Both the position numbers and the translations under genes were made by a program. Shown in pieces: positions 1-6,854 of a stretch of 27,283 nucleotides of DNA. The DNA comes from JAICYJ01 sp035473255 (GTDB taxonomy: Bacteria > Actinomycetota > Thermoleophilia > Gaiellales > JAICJC01). The notes under the pieces were generated by a model. It saw nothing but the letters and a program-made list of their open reading frames with translations. It was not told where the DNA came from and did no database searches. The first letter of the stretch is position 1; every line of letters starts with the position of its first letter. The stretch covers positions 1 through 27,283 of the forward strand of contig DATIOK010000073.1 in assembly GCA_035473255.1 (NCBI GenBank), in the 5' to 3' direction.

Positions 1-46
1 GGATCGCGCCCGACCTGGCACCGTCCATGAACTCGGCGAGCTCAGA

Positions 47-490
47 TCAGCGCAGCTCCAGGACGAGCTCCTCGATCCCGTCGTCGCCCACGTGCGCTGC
101 GACCTGGATGAACCCGCACTTCTCGAGCACGCGGATCGAGGCGACGTTCGTGTTCACGACCTCCGCGCGCAGCGGACGCGCATCGACGATCTCGACGAGC
201 TCGGCGAGGGCCTCCGTCGCGAGCCCGCGGCCCCAGAACTCTCGGCCCATCCAGTAGCCCACGAGCATGCGCCCGTCAGCCTCCCAGCAGCCGATGTTGC
301 CCGCGACCTCGCCGTCGCAGACGATCGTCCACGTCAGCGCGGAGTCGTTCGCGAGCGTCCTCGCCCAGTGCGCCATGAACGCGTCACGGTCGCGCGAAGG
401 AAACGCCGCCATCGCCGTTGCCTCCGGATCGCGCTGGTGCTCGTAGAACACCGGCAGATCCGCCTCGACGACCTCGCGCAGGACACCCAT
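47..490 (-). CDS. GNAT-family N-acetyltransferase (RimJ/RimL-like)
   Basis: A 147-residue protein with the GNAT fold. Known role of the family: transfer of an acetyl group from acetyl-CoA to an amine, often a protein N-terminus or a small molecule; the substrate here cannot be told. The sequence shows motif A near residues 80-97 (GYWMGREFWGRGLATEAL, with the R-G-x-G/A-type CoA pyrophosphate loop) and the later NxxSIRVLEKCGF segment typical of RimJ/RimL-type enzymes. I chose the ATG at 490 because the residues upstream of it (up to 601) are low-complexity Pro/Gly/Arg and do not look like the family, while MGVLREV begins the first beta strand. It stands alone on the minus strand, divergent from the SDR region. 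Confidence 0.85.
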   Translation of the reverse strand: MGVLREVVEADLPVFYEHQRDPEATAMAAFPSRDRDAFMAHWARTLANDSALTWTIVCDGEVAGNIGCWEADGRMLVGYWMGREFWGRGLATEALAELVEIVDARPLRAEVVNTNVASIRVLEKCGFIQVAAHVGDDGIEELVLELR

Positions 491-669
491 GCCCTGAGAG
501 TACCCGCCGCGAGGCAGCGCCAGGCCGTCGAAGGCGGGTTCGGGGACAGCCGTTCGGCCGAGCGGGGCCTGCTCCCCGCCTCGCTCCAGCCCTGGGGGCA
601 CTCGGGCTTGGGGGTAGGCCTGGGACTCGGCCGCGGCCCTCGCGCATCACCGGCTTCTGCAGCGACCCG

Positions 670-681
670 AACGTTCACGTT
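670..681. promoter_or_regulatory. Perfect inverted repeat AACGT-TC-ACGTT, operator-like
   Basis: A perfect 5-base inverted repeat with a 2-base centre. It overlaps the first two bases of the proposed -35 box at 680-685, the place where a repressor or activator dimer would act. No matching regulator gene is adjacent, so its role is inference. Confidence 0.35.
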
Positions 682-708
682 GGGGGCGGCTCCTGGGCGT
701 GGTATCGT
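680..708 (+). promoter_or_regulatory. Probable sigma-70-type promoter before the first leader element
   Basis: TTGGGG (680-685) and TATCGT (703-708) are separated by exactly 17 bases. The predicted transcript would start around 714-716, right at the beginning of the repeated leader element at 716. Confidence 0.45.
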
Positions 709-715
709 CGCTGCT

Positions 716-816
716 GCGTCGACTCGAGCGTCCGGTCGACGAGCTATCTGACCCCAACCTCCGGTCAGGCGTTCACGCCGGACAGTGTCGGCGTGTGCCT
801 ACTGATTGCTGGAGGT
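716..816 (+). ncRNA. Structured 5' leader element, copy 1 (candidate cis-regulatory RNA)
   Basis: An 85-base element (716-800) that recurs at 1846-1930, followed by a strong ribosome site GGAGGT (811-816). Visible helices are GTCGAC 718-723 with GTCGAC 735-740, and CACGCCG 774-780 with CGGCGTG 789-795. The central segment ACCTCCGG (757-764) can pair with CTGGAGGT (809-816), which would hide the ribosome site, giving an on/off switch in principle. I do not recognise it as a known riboswitch family. Function as RNA is inferred from recurrence, promoter placement and pairing. Confidence 0.5.
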
Positions 817-820
817 CAAG

Positions 821-958
821 ATGAGCACATTCACCGCGCGGCTCTCGGCGTCGAGCCATGCCGGGCGCCGGGCTTGCCACAGCCTCGGTCACCGGGATCT
901 CGCGTGCCGCCCCGCCCCCGCCAACCGAACCCAGGAGACCTCATCCAAGGCTGGCTGA
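821..958 (+). CDS. Short ORF (45 aa) directly behind leader element 1; possible leader peptide
   Basis: An ATG sits 4 bases after a perfect GGAGGT ribosome site, the best initiation signal in this region. The predicted 45-residue peptide is rich in Ser, Arg, His and Ala and resembles nothing I know. Its TGA (956-958) ends 8 bases before the GTG (967) at which the SDR reading frame most plausibly begins, so translation of the two could be coupled. Alternatively the SDR gene once began here and a frameshift separated the two parts. The peptide has no obvious membrane segment or signal sequence. Confidence 0.35.
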   Translation: MSTFTARLSASSHAGRRACHSLGHRDLACRPAPANRTQETSSKAG

Positions 959-966
959 CCGGCCCG

Positions 967-1776
967 GTGGTGATCACCGGAGCGAGCGGACACGTCGGCC
1001 GCGCTATGCGACAGCGGCTCGCCGACCTACCGAACGAGGTGCGATCGGTGGGCCGCGGCGGCGACCTCTCGGCTGCGATGAGCGACGCCGATGCGGTCGT
1101 GCACCTGGCCGGCGCGCTCCAGGCGATCCGGGGGAACACCTACGAGGAGGCGAACGTCGGGACGGTGCGTCGCACCATCGCTGCGATGCGCGGCTCATCG
1201 GTCAGGCGCGTCGTCTACCTGAGTTACGTCGGCGCCGATCCCGATTCGACGAACGAGTACCTCGCCACCAAAGGGGAGGCCGAGTGCCTCGTCCGCGACT
1301 GCGGCGTCGACAGCGTCGTGGTCCGCTCGACGTTCATCTTCGGCCCGCCTGACGACCCTGGTCCGAGTGCAGCCCCGTTCCTGTCAAAGGACGGGAAGGC
1401 GGTCTCGGTGATCGGCACGGGTGAGCAGCTCTGGGCGGCGGTGTTCGTCGGTGACGTGGCCGCCGCGCTGACAGGTGCGGCGCTCGATCCCGCGGCGCCG
1501 AACGGCACGTTTGCGATCGCCGGACCCGAAACCCTGACCGTCGACGCGTTCATCGACGCGATCAACCACCACCACGTCAAGAAGCGGCATCTGCGCCGCG
1601 TGGTGGCGCGGTTGCTCGCTGTCGGCTTGCCGACCCTGACACGGACGATGGTTGACGTCCTGGCCGCGGACTCGCTGGCCGATGGTCCGCTGATCACGGA
1701 TGTGCTCGGCCTGGATCGCCGACGAGTCGGCCAGGTGCACCAGCAAGCTCGACGCGCCGATCTCCAACCCAGCTAG
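967..1776 (+). CDS. NAD(P)-binding SDR/NmrA-like protein (atypical/extended SDR)
   Basis: About 269 residues. It opens with the Rossmann signature T-G-A-S-G-H-V-G just after the proposed GTG start, followed by DADAVVHLAG and a region (EYLATKGEAE) that carries a Y-x3-K-like pair. This is the pattern of atypical SDRs related to NmrA and the complex-I NDUFA9 group, which bind NAD(P)H and act as redox sensors, reductases or assembly factors. The substrate is unknown. The reading frame stays open upstream to 418, but that part is Pro/Arg-rich noise overlapping the acetyltransferase. GTG 904 is an alternative start. No good ribosome site precedes 967, so coupling with the 821-958 ORF is likely. Upstream control by leader element 1 is inferred. 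Confidence 0.75.
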   Translation: MVITGASGHVGRAMRQRLADLPNEVRSVGRGGDLSAAMSDADAVVHLAGALQAIRGNTYEEANVGTVRRTIAAMRGSSVRRVVYLSYVGADPDSTNEYLATKGEAECLVRDCGVDSVVVRSTFIFGPPDDPGPSAAPFLSKDGKAVSVIGTGEQLWAAVFVGDVAAALTGAALDPAAPNGTFAIAGPETLTVDAFIDAINHHHVKKRHLRRVVARLLAVGLPTLTRTMVDVLAADSLADGPLITDVLGLDRRRVGQVHQQARRADLQPS

Positions 1777-1813
1777 TAGTCCTCACAAGGCCGGCGACCC
1801 AAGAACTGCATGT

Positions 1814-1839
1814 TTGCACAATCCTCAGAGTGCTACCCT
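1814..1839 (+). promoter_or_regulatory. Possible promoter before the second leader element
   Basis: TGCTACCCT (1831-1839) is an extended -10-like box. TTGCAC at 1814-1819 is a -35-like hexamer, but the spacer of 14 bases is short, so the extended -10 would have to do the work. A start near 1846 coincides with the first base of leader copy 2, mirroring the arrangement at copy 1. Confidence 0.35.
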
Positions 1840-1845
1840 TGGTGT

Positions 1846-2010
1846 GCGTCGACTCCAGCTTCCTGGTCGACGGGAGCTCTGACCCCAACGCCCGGTCGGG
1901 CGTTCACGCCGAAGCATTCGGCACGTGCCTCCGGGCACGGAAGGTCAGCGCTCCCAACGACAAGCCCCATGTCCCGACCGCGGGACGGCCGGGCTCCTTC
2001 CAGGAAGGGA
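1846..2010 (+). ncRNA. Structured 5' leader element, copy 2, with ribosome-site hairpin
   Basis: The first 85 bases (1846-1930) repeat 716-800 at about 79% identity by hand alignment. The helices are GTCGAC 1848-1853 / 1866-1871, AACGCCC 1887-1893 / GGGCGTT 1898-1904, GCCG 1908-1911 / CGGC 1919-1922, and CGTGCC 1924-1929 / GGCACG 1934-1939. Farther down, TCCTTC (1995-2000) pairs with GAAGGG (2004-2009), which contains the ribosome site for the ATG at 2019. Thus both copies end in a possible ribosome-site-masking helix, although by different bases. The leader is about 170 bases long, far more than the leaderless or short leaders elsewhere in this window. Confidence 0.5.
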
Positions 2011-2018
2011 AGTCTGAG

Positions 2019-2693
2019 ATGCGCAAGGCATTCGAAATCGGCGGGCTCGTGGCCGGCCTCGTGCTCGTGGTATTCGGCGTGGTCGCGATCGTGATGGGCG
2101 TCAACGGCCGCTCGACGGTCACGACCAGCCTCAAGCAGCAGCAGATCGTCGGTACGCCGGATATGACGCCGGCCGGGATCACCGCCGAGGTGCAGAAGGC
2201 GGGACTGAAGAACGTCACCATTCCGTCCTGTAGCGTCGCCAACCAGGCCGTGACGAGCGGCGCCAAGGCGCGCTGTTTCGCTCAGTACATGGAGATCCAT
2301 GCCCTGGAGGCGACTGGCGGCTTCGTGTACGCCCAGATGGGGCAGTACACAGCCAAGCCCGGGACACCCGCCAAGGAACTGGCGCCCGGTGGCGGCACCA
2401 GCAACACCGACTTCGCCCTGATCGACTCCACAACCAAGCAGCCGGTGTCGAACGGTGCCCGCAACGTGTGGGTGACCGAGACGGCGCTTGCGACGGCGCT
2501 CGACAGCTCCTACATGGCCAGCCAGCTGGCCCTGTTCGGGATCGTCGTGGGCGTGGCGCTGCTGCTCTCGGGCCTCGGCTTCATGATCCTCGCGATCGGT
2601 GGCGCGCTGCGCAACCCGCAGAACTCCCTCAACGGCCTGTTCGGCAGAGGCACGCCGAGGGCCGTCGCGCCCACCCCGGTGCCCACGGCATAG
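2019..2693 (+). CDS. Two-helix membrane protein of the family mislabelled 'aromatic ring-opening dioxygenase LigA'
   Basis: This 224-residue protein has one hydrophobic helix at each end (about residues 9-29 and 171-196) and an extracytoplasmic-type middle domain with two cysteines (C71, C86) that could form a disulfide. From memory the motif VGTPDMTP and the block around RNVWVTETAL are the hallmarks of an actinobacterial family that databases often call LigA. Nothing in it resembles the metal-binding residues of a real ring-opening dioxygenase, so that name should not be used; its function is unknown. The start is ATG 2019, behind GGAAGGG. The reading frame upstream to 1830 is the leader element, not protein. 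A strong hairpin follows the gene. Confidence 0.8.
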   Translation: MRKAFEIGGLVAGLVLVVFGVVAIVMGVNGRSTVTTSLKQQQIVGTPDMTPAGITAEVQKAGLKNVTIPSCSVANQAVTSGAKARCFAQYMEIHALEATGGFVYAQMGQYTAKPGTPAKELAPGGGTSNTDFALIDSTTKQPVSNGARNVWVTETALATALDSSYMASQLALFGIVVGVALLLSGLGFMILAIGGALRNPQNSLNGLFGRGTPRAVAPTPVPTA

Positions 2694-2700
2694 CCACCCT

Positions 2701-2735
2701 GGCGAGGGAGTCGCCTTCGGGGCGGCTTCCTCGCC
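2701..2735 (+). terminator. Long stem-loop, probable transcription terminator
   Basis: A 15-base-pair stem (2701-2715 with 2721-2735, two G-U wobbles) closes a TTCGG loop 7 bases after the stop of the two-helix membrane protein. No long T run follows, as is common for GC-rich genomes. Confidence 0.65.
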
Positions 2736-2773
2736 ACCGGCGATTTGGCCCTAACAGACACGGAGGTCCTATC

Positions 2774-3256
2774 GTGAAAGCGCTCGTGTACCACGGCCCC
2801 GACCACCGCAGTTGGGACTCGGTGACGGATCCCACCATCCAGGAACCGTCCGACATCGTCGTCGAGATCGCGACCACCACGATCTGCGGCTCGGATCTGC
2901 AGATCCTCAAGGGCGATGTGAGGGAGACCAAGCCGGGGGCGGTGCTCGGGCACGAGGCGATCGGCCGGTTGCTCGAGGTCGGCAGTGGTGTCAGCACCGT
3001 CGCCGAGGGCGACCGCGTACTGCTCCGGCTGCTGCGCCTGATCACCGGCGGCCGCCTCGCCCCGACCACCCTCATCACCCACCGCTTCGGGATCACCGAC
3101 ACGATGCAGGCCTACGACAGCTTCGCCGACGCGGCCACGACCGACGCGCTCAAGGTCGTCCTGACCGGCAACACGGTACCGACCGCACGAAGCGAGGAGA
3201 CGGCTGCAGCCGCGGCGAGCAACGGCGGGTTGCCAAGGCACCTCGTTCATGGCTGA
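2774..3256 (+). pseudogene. Zinc-dependent alcohol dehydrogenase with large in-frame internal deletion
   Basis: Only 160 codons, against about 345 in intact medium-chain alcohol dehydrogenases. The start is GTG 2774 behind GGAGGT. Residues 1-84 are a good N-terminal catalytic half: the zinc ligand C38 (ICGSD), G-H-E at 59-61 and EGDRVL. At about residue 85 the protein jumps straight to the family's C-terminal end (RLITGGRL, THRFGITD, ALKVVLTG). The structural-zinc lobe and the whole NAD-binding Rossmann fold are missing, yet the frame is kept. The junction falls in a Leu/Arg repeat (RVLLRLLRLI), consistent with deletion between short similar sequences. It cannot bind NAD as a normal enzyme does. 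The last ~25 residues appear to be extra, and its end overlaps the next gene by 8 bases. Confidence 0.8.
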
Positions 3257-4508
3257 CACAATCCCCGCGGTGCCGCCGGGGCTCCACACCGTGCAAGTGC
3301 CACCCCTCGTGGACGGCGCGCCTGAGGGTTCGACTGGTCGGCTGACACGTGGCGGCTTCCTTCGCCGAGCCGGTGTGGGCGCCGGCTCCGTGCTGGTCGC
3401 CGGCTCCGGCGTGGTGTCCTATCGCGCCTACGACCAGGGCGTGTTCCAGGTTGGTCAGGGGCCGGCGTACGACCCGTGGCGGACGTGGATGGACGGTACA
3501 GGATTGGAGCGGCTGGTCGCGGCTGCGCTGCTTGCCCCCAGCCCGCACAACGCACAGGCCTGGATCTTCCACCTCACAGACGATCGCCAGGTCGATGTCT
3601 ACCTCGACCCGTCACGGTCGATCGGTGCGATCGACCCGTTCGGCCGCGAGCTGCACATCGGAATCGGCGCTGCGCTCGTGAACCTCGTCCTCGCCGGCCA
3701 GGCCGACGGCCACCAACCCCACCTCACGCTAGTGCCCTCCAGGCCATCGAGTCCGCACGCGGCTCGCGTTGACCTCACCCCTGGACAGCGCCTGCCAACG
3801 GCGCTCTACCGGGCGATCCCCAATCGCCACACCAACCGCTACGCCTACCAGGATCGTGCCATCCCCGCGGGTGCGCTCCATCAGATCAGCAGCCTGGCGG
3901 GGGGCCTCACGGACACCGGCCTGCAGTGGTTCACGTCCCCGTCTGACCGGGCACGGATCGGCCGATCACTGGTTTCGGCCACTGAGGCCATCGTCGGCGA
4001 CCAGGCACAGAGCCAGAGCGACTACGACTGGTTTCGCCAGGACTGGGACACGATCCAAGCCAGCCGCGATGGCATCACGATCGACGCATCTGGACTGAGC
4101 AACCTGGTGGCCGCTGCCGCCAAGATCCTGCCTGCCCAGACGCGCCAGGCGACGGACGACGCGTGGTTGAGCGCCACCCGCGACGTCCATACAAAGACGG
4201 CCGCCGCCTATGGCATCGTCACAGTTCGCGACGCAACCGACAACGCCCAGCGAATCACCGGCGGCAGGCTGTTCGAGCGGGCACACCTCTGGGCGGCTGC
4301 CAACGGGCTCGCATTCCAACCGATGAACCAGCTGACCGAACGCGCCGACCGAGAACGCGAGCTTGGCCTCAGCCCAACCTTCGGCGAGACGCTCACCGAG
4401 CTGACCGGGTCAGATCGCCAGGCGCTGGTCACCTTCCGGCTCGGGTATCCGACTCACCCGGCGCACCTCAGCCCACGCCGACCGGTCGAATGGGTGGTGC
4501 AGCGATGA
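3249..4508 (+). CDS. Acg-family FMN-binding nitroreductase-like protein
   Basis: This 419-residue protein has the nitroreductase-fold signature LLAPSPHNAQAW (about residues 94-105), where the S-P-H-N-x-Q core contacts FMN, and a C-terminal ERAHLWAAANGLAFQPMNQ block. Both are typical of the Acg (Rv2032/Rv3131-like) group, which includes dormancy-regulated mycobacterial proteins; several members are thought to store FMN rather than catalyse reduction. Near the N-terminus TRGGFLRRAG followed by a hydrophobic stretch (residues 33-58) resembles a Tat signal in which the twin arginines are replaced by Gly-Gly, so export is doubtful. The ATG lies inside the end of the alcohol dehydrogenase remnant, and its TGA overlaps the next ATG (ATGA), implying co-translation. 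Confidence 0.8.
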   Translation: MADTIPAVPPGLHTVQVPPLVDGAPEGSTGRLTRGGFLRRAGVGAGSVLVAGSGVVSYRAYDQGVFQVGQGPAYDPWRTWMDGTGLERLVAAALLAPSPHNAQAWIFHLTDDRQVDVYLDPSRSIGAIDPFGRELHIGIGAALVNLVLAGQADGHQPHLTLVPSRPSSPHAARVDLTPGQRLPTALYRAIPNRHTNRYAYQDRAIPAGALHQISSLAGGLTDTGLQWFTSPSDRARIGRSLVSATEAIVGDQAQSQSDYDWFRQDWDTIQASRDGITIDASGLSNLVAAAAKILPAQTRQATDDAWLSATRDVHTKTAAAYGIVTVRDATDNAQRITGGRLFERAHLWAAANGLAFQPMNQLTERADRERELGLSPTFGETLTELTGSDRQALVTFRLGYPTHPAHLSPRRPVEWVVQR

Positions 4509-5086
4509 CCCCTGCGACGGTCGCCCGCCGCGCCTCACTGGCCGGCGCGCTGCTCGGCGTCGTCGCCGGCCTCGTCGAGCTCACCGCCGGTCCGTCCATC
4601 CGCAGCTGGGTGGGCGACAAACAGGACACCACGAGGCTTGGCATCACGACCACACTCCTGGCGCTGATCGCACTCACCGCAGCGCTCTACCTGCGGCGCG
4701 CCTTGACATCCCCCGGACAAAGGCTGGCGATCGCCACCGGCCTGCTCGTGCCCGGCCTGATCGGTTTCACCACGGTCGGACGCCTGTGGCTGGTCCCAGG
4801 CCCGCTGCTCGTCACCGCCGGTGTTCTGGTCGCGTCTTCGCTTCGTACCGAGCTCACCGAGGTTTGCCATGTCCTGGCGGAGAACTGGGGCTTGATCCTG
4901 ACCGGGGTGCTGGCGGTCGAGTACATCGCGCTCGGCGCCACAGCACTGGGACGAGCCGGCGCACTGGGAATCCTCGGTGGCGCGGCGATCCTGGTGCTAC
5001 TCGCATCACCATCCCGGATCGGTGCCCGGGGTGCCCTGCTCTGCCTGATCGCCGCGACGCTGCCGTTCGCTGCGCTGACATGGTGA
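4505..5086 (+). CDS. Multi-pass membrane protein, apparently truncated by an in-frame TGA
   Basis: 193 residues, mostly hydrophobic, with roughly five membrane segments (for example around residues 10-28, 46-64, 74-92, 130-150 and 155-190). The family is not recognised. It starts within the stop of the nitroreductase-like gene (ATGA overlap). The TGA at 5084-5086 directly follows a TGG, and the same frame continues for 47 more codons to a TGA at 5228-5230. The first part of that extension is a convincing last helix (TPIIALLLLAIGAPAIYRR). A change of TGG to TGA is the simplest explanation: a nonsense mutation removing the last helix. Read-through is considered in the findings. Confidence 0.65.
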   Translation: MTPATVARRASLAGALLGVVAGLVELTAGPSIRSWVGDKQDTTRLGITTTLLALIALTAALYLRRALTSPGQRLAIATGLLVPGLIGFTTVGRLWLVPGPLLVTAGVLVASSLRTELTEVCHVLAENWGLILTGVLAVEYIALGATALGRAGALGILGGAAILVLLASPSRIGARGALLCLIAATLPFAALTW

Positions 5087-5248
5087 AGCATCGCGACTCC
5101 GATCATCGCTCTGCTGCTGCTCGCGATCGGCGCGCCTGCCATCTACCGTCGTGCTAGGACGGCCGCCCTGCCGACAGCCGCAACCAAGGGTGAATCCAAC
5201 CGGACGCACGAGCTCGTGCGAACTGTGTGAACAACGAAAGGACACGTC

Positions 5249-5503
5249 ATGAAGTCGCTCTCAACAACGGATCGGCCATCACAGACACGCCGCCAGATAG
5301 AGCTGGTGGAGAAGGCGTTGACCGAGGAGTTCCCGTCACTGCCCGCGAACGTCGTACATGACGAAGTCGCAGCCGTCTCCAACGACTTCCTCGCCGCAGC
5401 CCACTTCACCGACCACGTCGCGGTGCTGACAGGCCGCTATGCCGCCGCACACCTCCAAACTCGAGTCGAGGCCGAGACCGACTCCGTCGCGATGACCTCG
5501 TGA
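5249..5503 (+). CDS. Small three-helix-bundle protein (DUF3562-like)
   Basis: 84 residues with ATG 5249 behind AAAGGA. The spacing of helices (RRQIELVEKALTEEFP, then VVHDEVAAVSNDFL, then HVAVLTGRYAAAHL) matches what I remember of the actinobacterial 'three-helix bundle dimerization domain' family (DUF3562). Members of that family are small cytoplasmic proteins of unknown role, often near redox or stress genes. It has no cysteines and no membrane segment. It lies between the membrane protein and the SRPBCC pair in the same direction. Confidence 0.7.
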   Translation: MKSLSTTDRPSQTRRQIELVEKALTEEFPSLPANVVHDEVAAVSNDFLAAAHFTDHVAVLTGRYAAAHLQTRVEAETDSVAMTS

Positions 5504-5516
5504 GCGGTGGGGACCG

Positions 5517-6167
5517 ATGAGATGTCGATCTGTCGTGAGCCTGCCTGCGATCGGGTGCGCGGCGGCCGCCTACGCCTTTCTCGCGCGGCCCTGGCTTCTC
5601 GGCTGGGGCGCAACCGCCGAGGAGGTCGGCGGGTCTCTCCCAGGTGATGAGCTCATTGCGTTCGCCGATTTCACCGCAACTCGCGCGATCACGATTCGCG
5701 CCTCCTCCGACCGGATCTGGCCATGGATTGCGCAACTCGGTCAAGGGCGGGGTGGGTTCTACAGCTACGACGTCCTCGAGAATCTCGTCGGCTGCGATAT
5801 TCACAGCGCGGATCGCGTCGTGCCCGAGTGGCAGGACATCGGTGTCGGGGCCGAGGTCAGGCTCGCTCCACAGGTCGGTCTGTCCGTGGCATCGCTGGAG
5901 CCGAGGCGGTCACTCGTACTCCGTGGCGGCGTTCCGATCGGCGACGCTGCACCTCCGTACGACTTCACGTGGGCCTTCGTGGTGCGAGAGCAGCCGGAGC
6001 GAACGACACGGCTGCTCGTGCGTGAGCGATACCGGTATACGCGGGTCTGGGCGCGGCTCGTCGTCGAGCCCGCTGCGGCGATCAGCCTTGTTATGACCAC
6101 GAAGATGCTTCGTGGGATACGGGACCGGGCCGAAGCGAGGCAACCACTGGGCACCGTCAGGGTGTAG
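5517..6167 (+). CDS. SRPBCC-fold protein with N-terminal membrane segment, paralogue 1
   Basis: 216 residues. A hydrophobic helix (about residues 7-25) anchors it. The rest is a START/Bet v1-like ligand-binding domain, with landmarks GWGATAEEV, LPGDELIA, TRAITI, WPWIAQLGQGRGGFYSY and ENL-x4-IHSA. The fold binds hydrophobic ligands or acts as a cyclase/lipid carrier; the ligand is unknown. ATG 5517 follows the preceding stop by 13 bases (GGTGGGGACCGATG), with a weak ribosome site. It shares these landmarks, in the same order and spacing, with the next gene, so the two are a tandem duplicate. Confidence 0.75.
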   Translation: MRCRSVVSLPAIGCAAAAYAFLARPWLLGWGATAEEVGGSLPGDELIAFADFTATRAITIRASSDRIWPWIAQLGQGRGGFYSYDVLENLVGCDIHSADRVVPEWQDIGVGAEVRLAPQVGLSVASLEPRRSLVLRGGVPIGDAAPPYDFTWAFVVREQPERTTRLLVRERYRYTRVWARLVVEPAAAISLVMTTKMLRGIRDRAEARQPLGTVRV

Positions 6168-6197
6168 GAACGATCGAATGTTGGAGGACATGAAGCT

Positions 6198-6854
6198 ATG
6201 GGTGGAGCACGTAAACGGATCATCGGCGGCCTGGCGCTGGCGACTGGCGCTTGGGCTGTGAGCTATCCGGTGCTGCTCAGGCGCCGGTGCCTGACGTGGG
6301 GGGCGACGCCCGACGAAGTTGCCCGGGCGCTACCGGGCGACGAACTTCTCGCCACTGCCGACATCGTCTCGACGCGCGCCGTGACGATCGACGCCCCGCC
6401 GGACGCAGTCTGGCCCTGGCTGATCCAGATGGGCAGCGGCCGTGGTGGCGCGTACACCTACGACTGGATCGAGAACCTCTTCGGCCTCGGCATGCACAGC
6501 GCAAACGAGGTTCTGCCGCAGTTCCAGGACGTGAACGTCGGCGACGAGATGCAGCTGGGACCGAACCGCCCGAAGATGCGTGTAGAGGTCATGGAGACGG
6601 CGTCGGTGTTCACGGTCCGGATCGAGGACGGAACGTGGGTGTGGATCTTCGCGCTGCTTCCTGACCACCAAGCGACGAGGCTGGTCAGTAGAAACCGGAT
6701 CGCGACCCCCAACGCCTCGCTGCCCACGCGGCTCTTCAACCTGCTGTTCATGGAACCCGGCAGCCTCGTCATGGAGCGAAAGATGCTCCTCCAGATCAAG
6801 AACCGAGCCGAACGCCTCGCTGTTCGGCGAGAAGCGGAAATGCCGGCGAAGTGA
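6198..6854 (+). CDS. SRPBCC-fold protein with N-terminal membrane segment, paralogue 2
   Basis: 218 residues and a diverged tandem copy of the previous gene: TWGATPDEV, LPGDELLA, TRAVTI, WPWLIQMGSGRGGAYTY, ENL-x4-MHSA, and QFQDVNVGDE against EWQDIGVGAE. N-terminal residues 8-26 are hydrophobic. The C-terminus has a second partly hydrophobic stretch (TRLFNLLFMEPGSLVM). The start is ATG 6198, with GGAGG 10 bases upstream; the nearer ATG 6190 opens a different frame. Its TGA overlaps the GTG of the next gene (GTGA), so the next protein is probably translated by coupling. Two membrane-tethered copies side by side suggest a heteromeric or divided function (inference). Confidence 0.75.
   Translation: MGGARKRIIGGLALATGAWAVSYPVLLRRRCLTWGATPDEVARALPGDELLATADIVSTRAVTIDAPPDAVWPWLIQMGSGRGGAYTYDWIENLFGLGMHSANEVLPQFQDVNVGDEMQLGPNRPKMRVEVMETASVFTVRIEDGTWVWIFALLPDHQATRLVSRNRIATPNASLPTRLFNLLFMEPGSLVMERKMLLQIKNRAERLAVRREAEMPAK

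Noticed and set aside
418..966. Upstream extension of the SDR frame to 418
   Set aside because: It overlaps the acetyltransferase and the leader RNA, is Pro/Arg-rich and lacks family similarity; the Rossmann motif begins right after 967.
2019..2693. Naming the two-helix protein a LigA dioxygenase
   Set aside because: The protein is a small membrane protein without dioxygenase residues; the name is a propagated database error.
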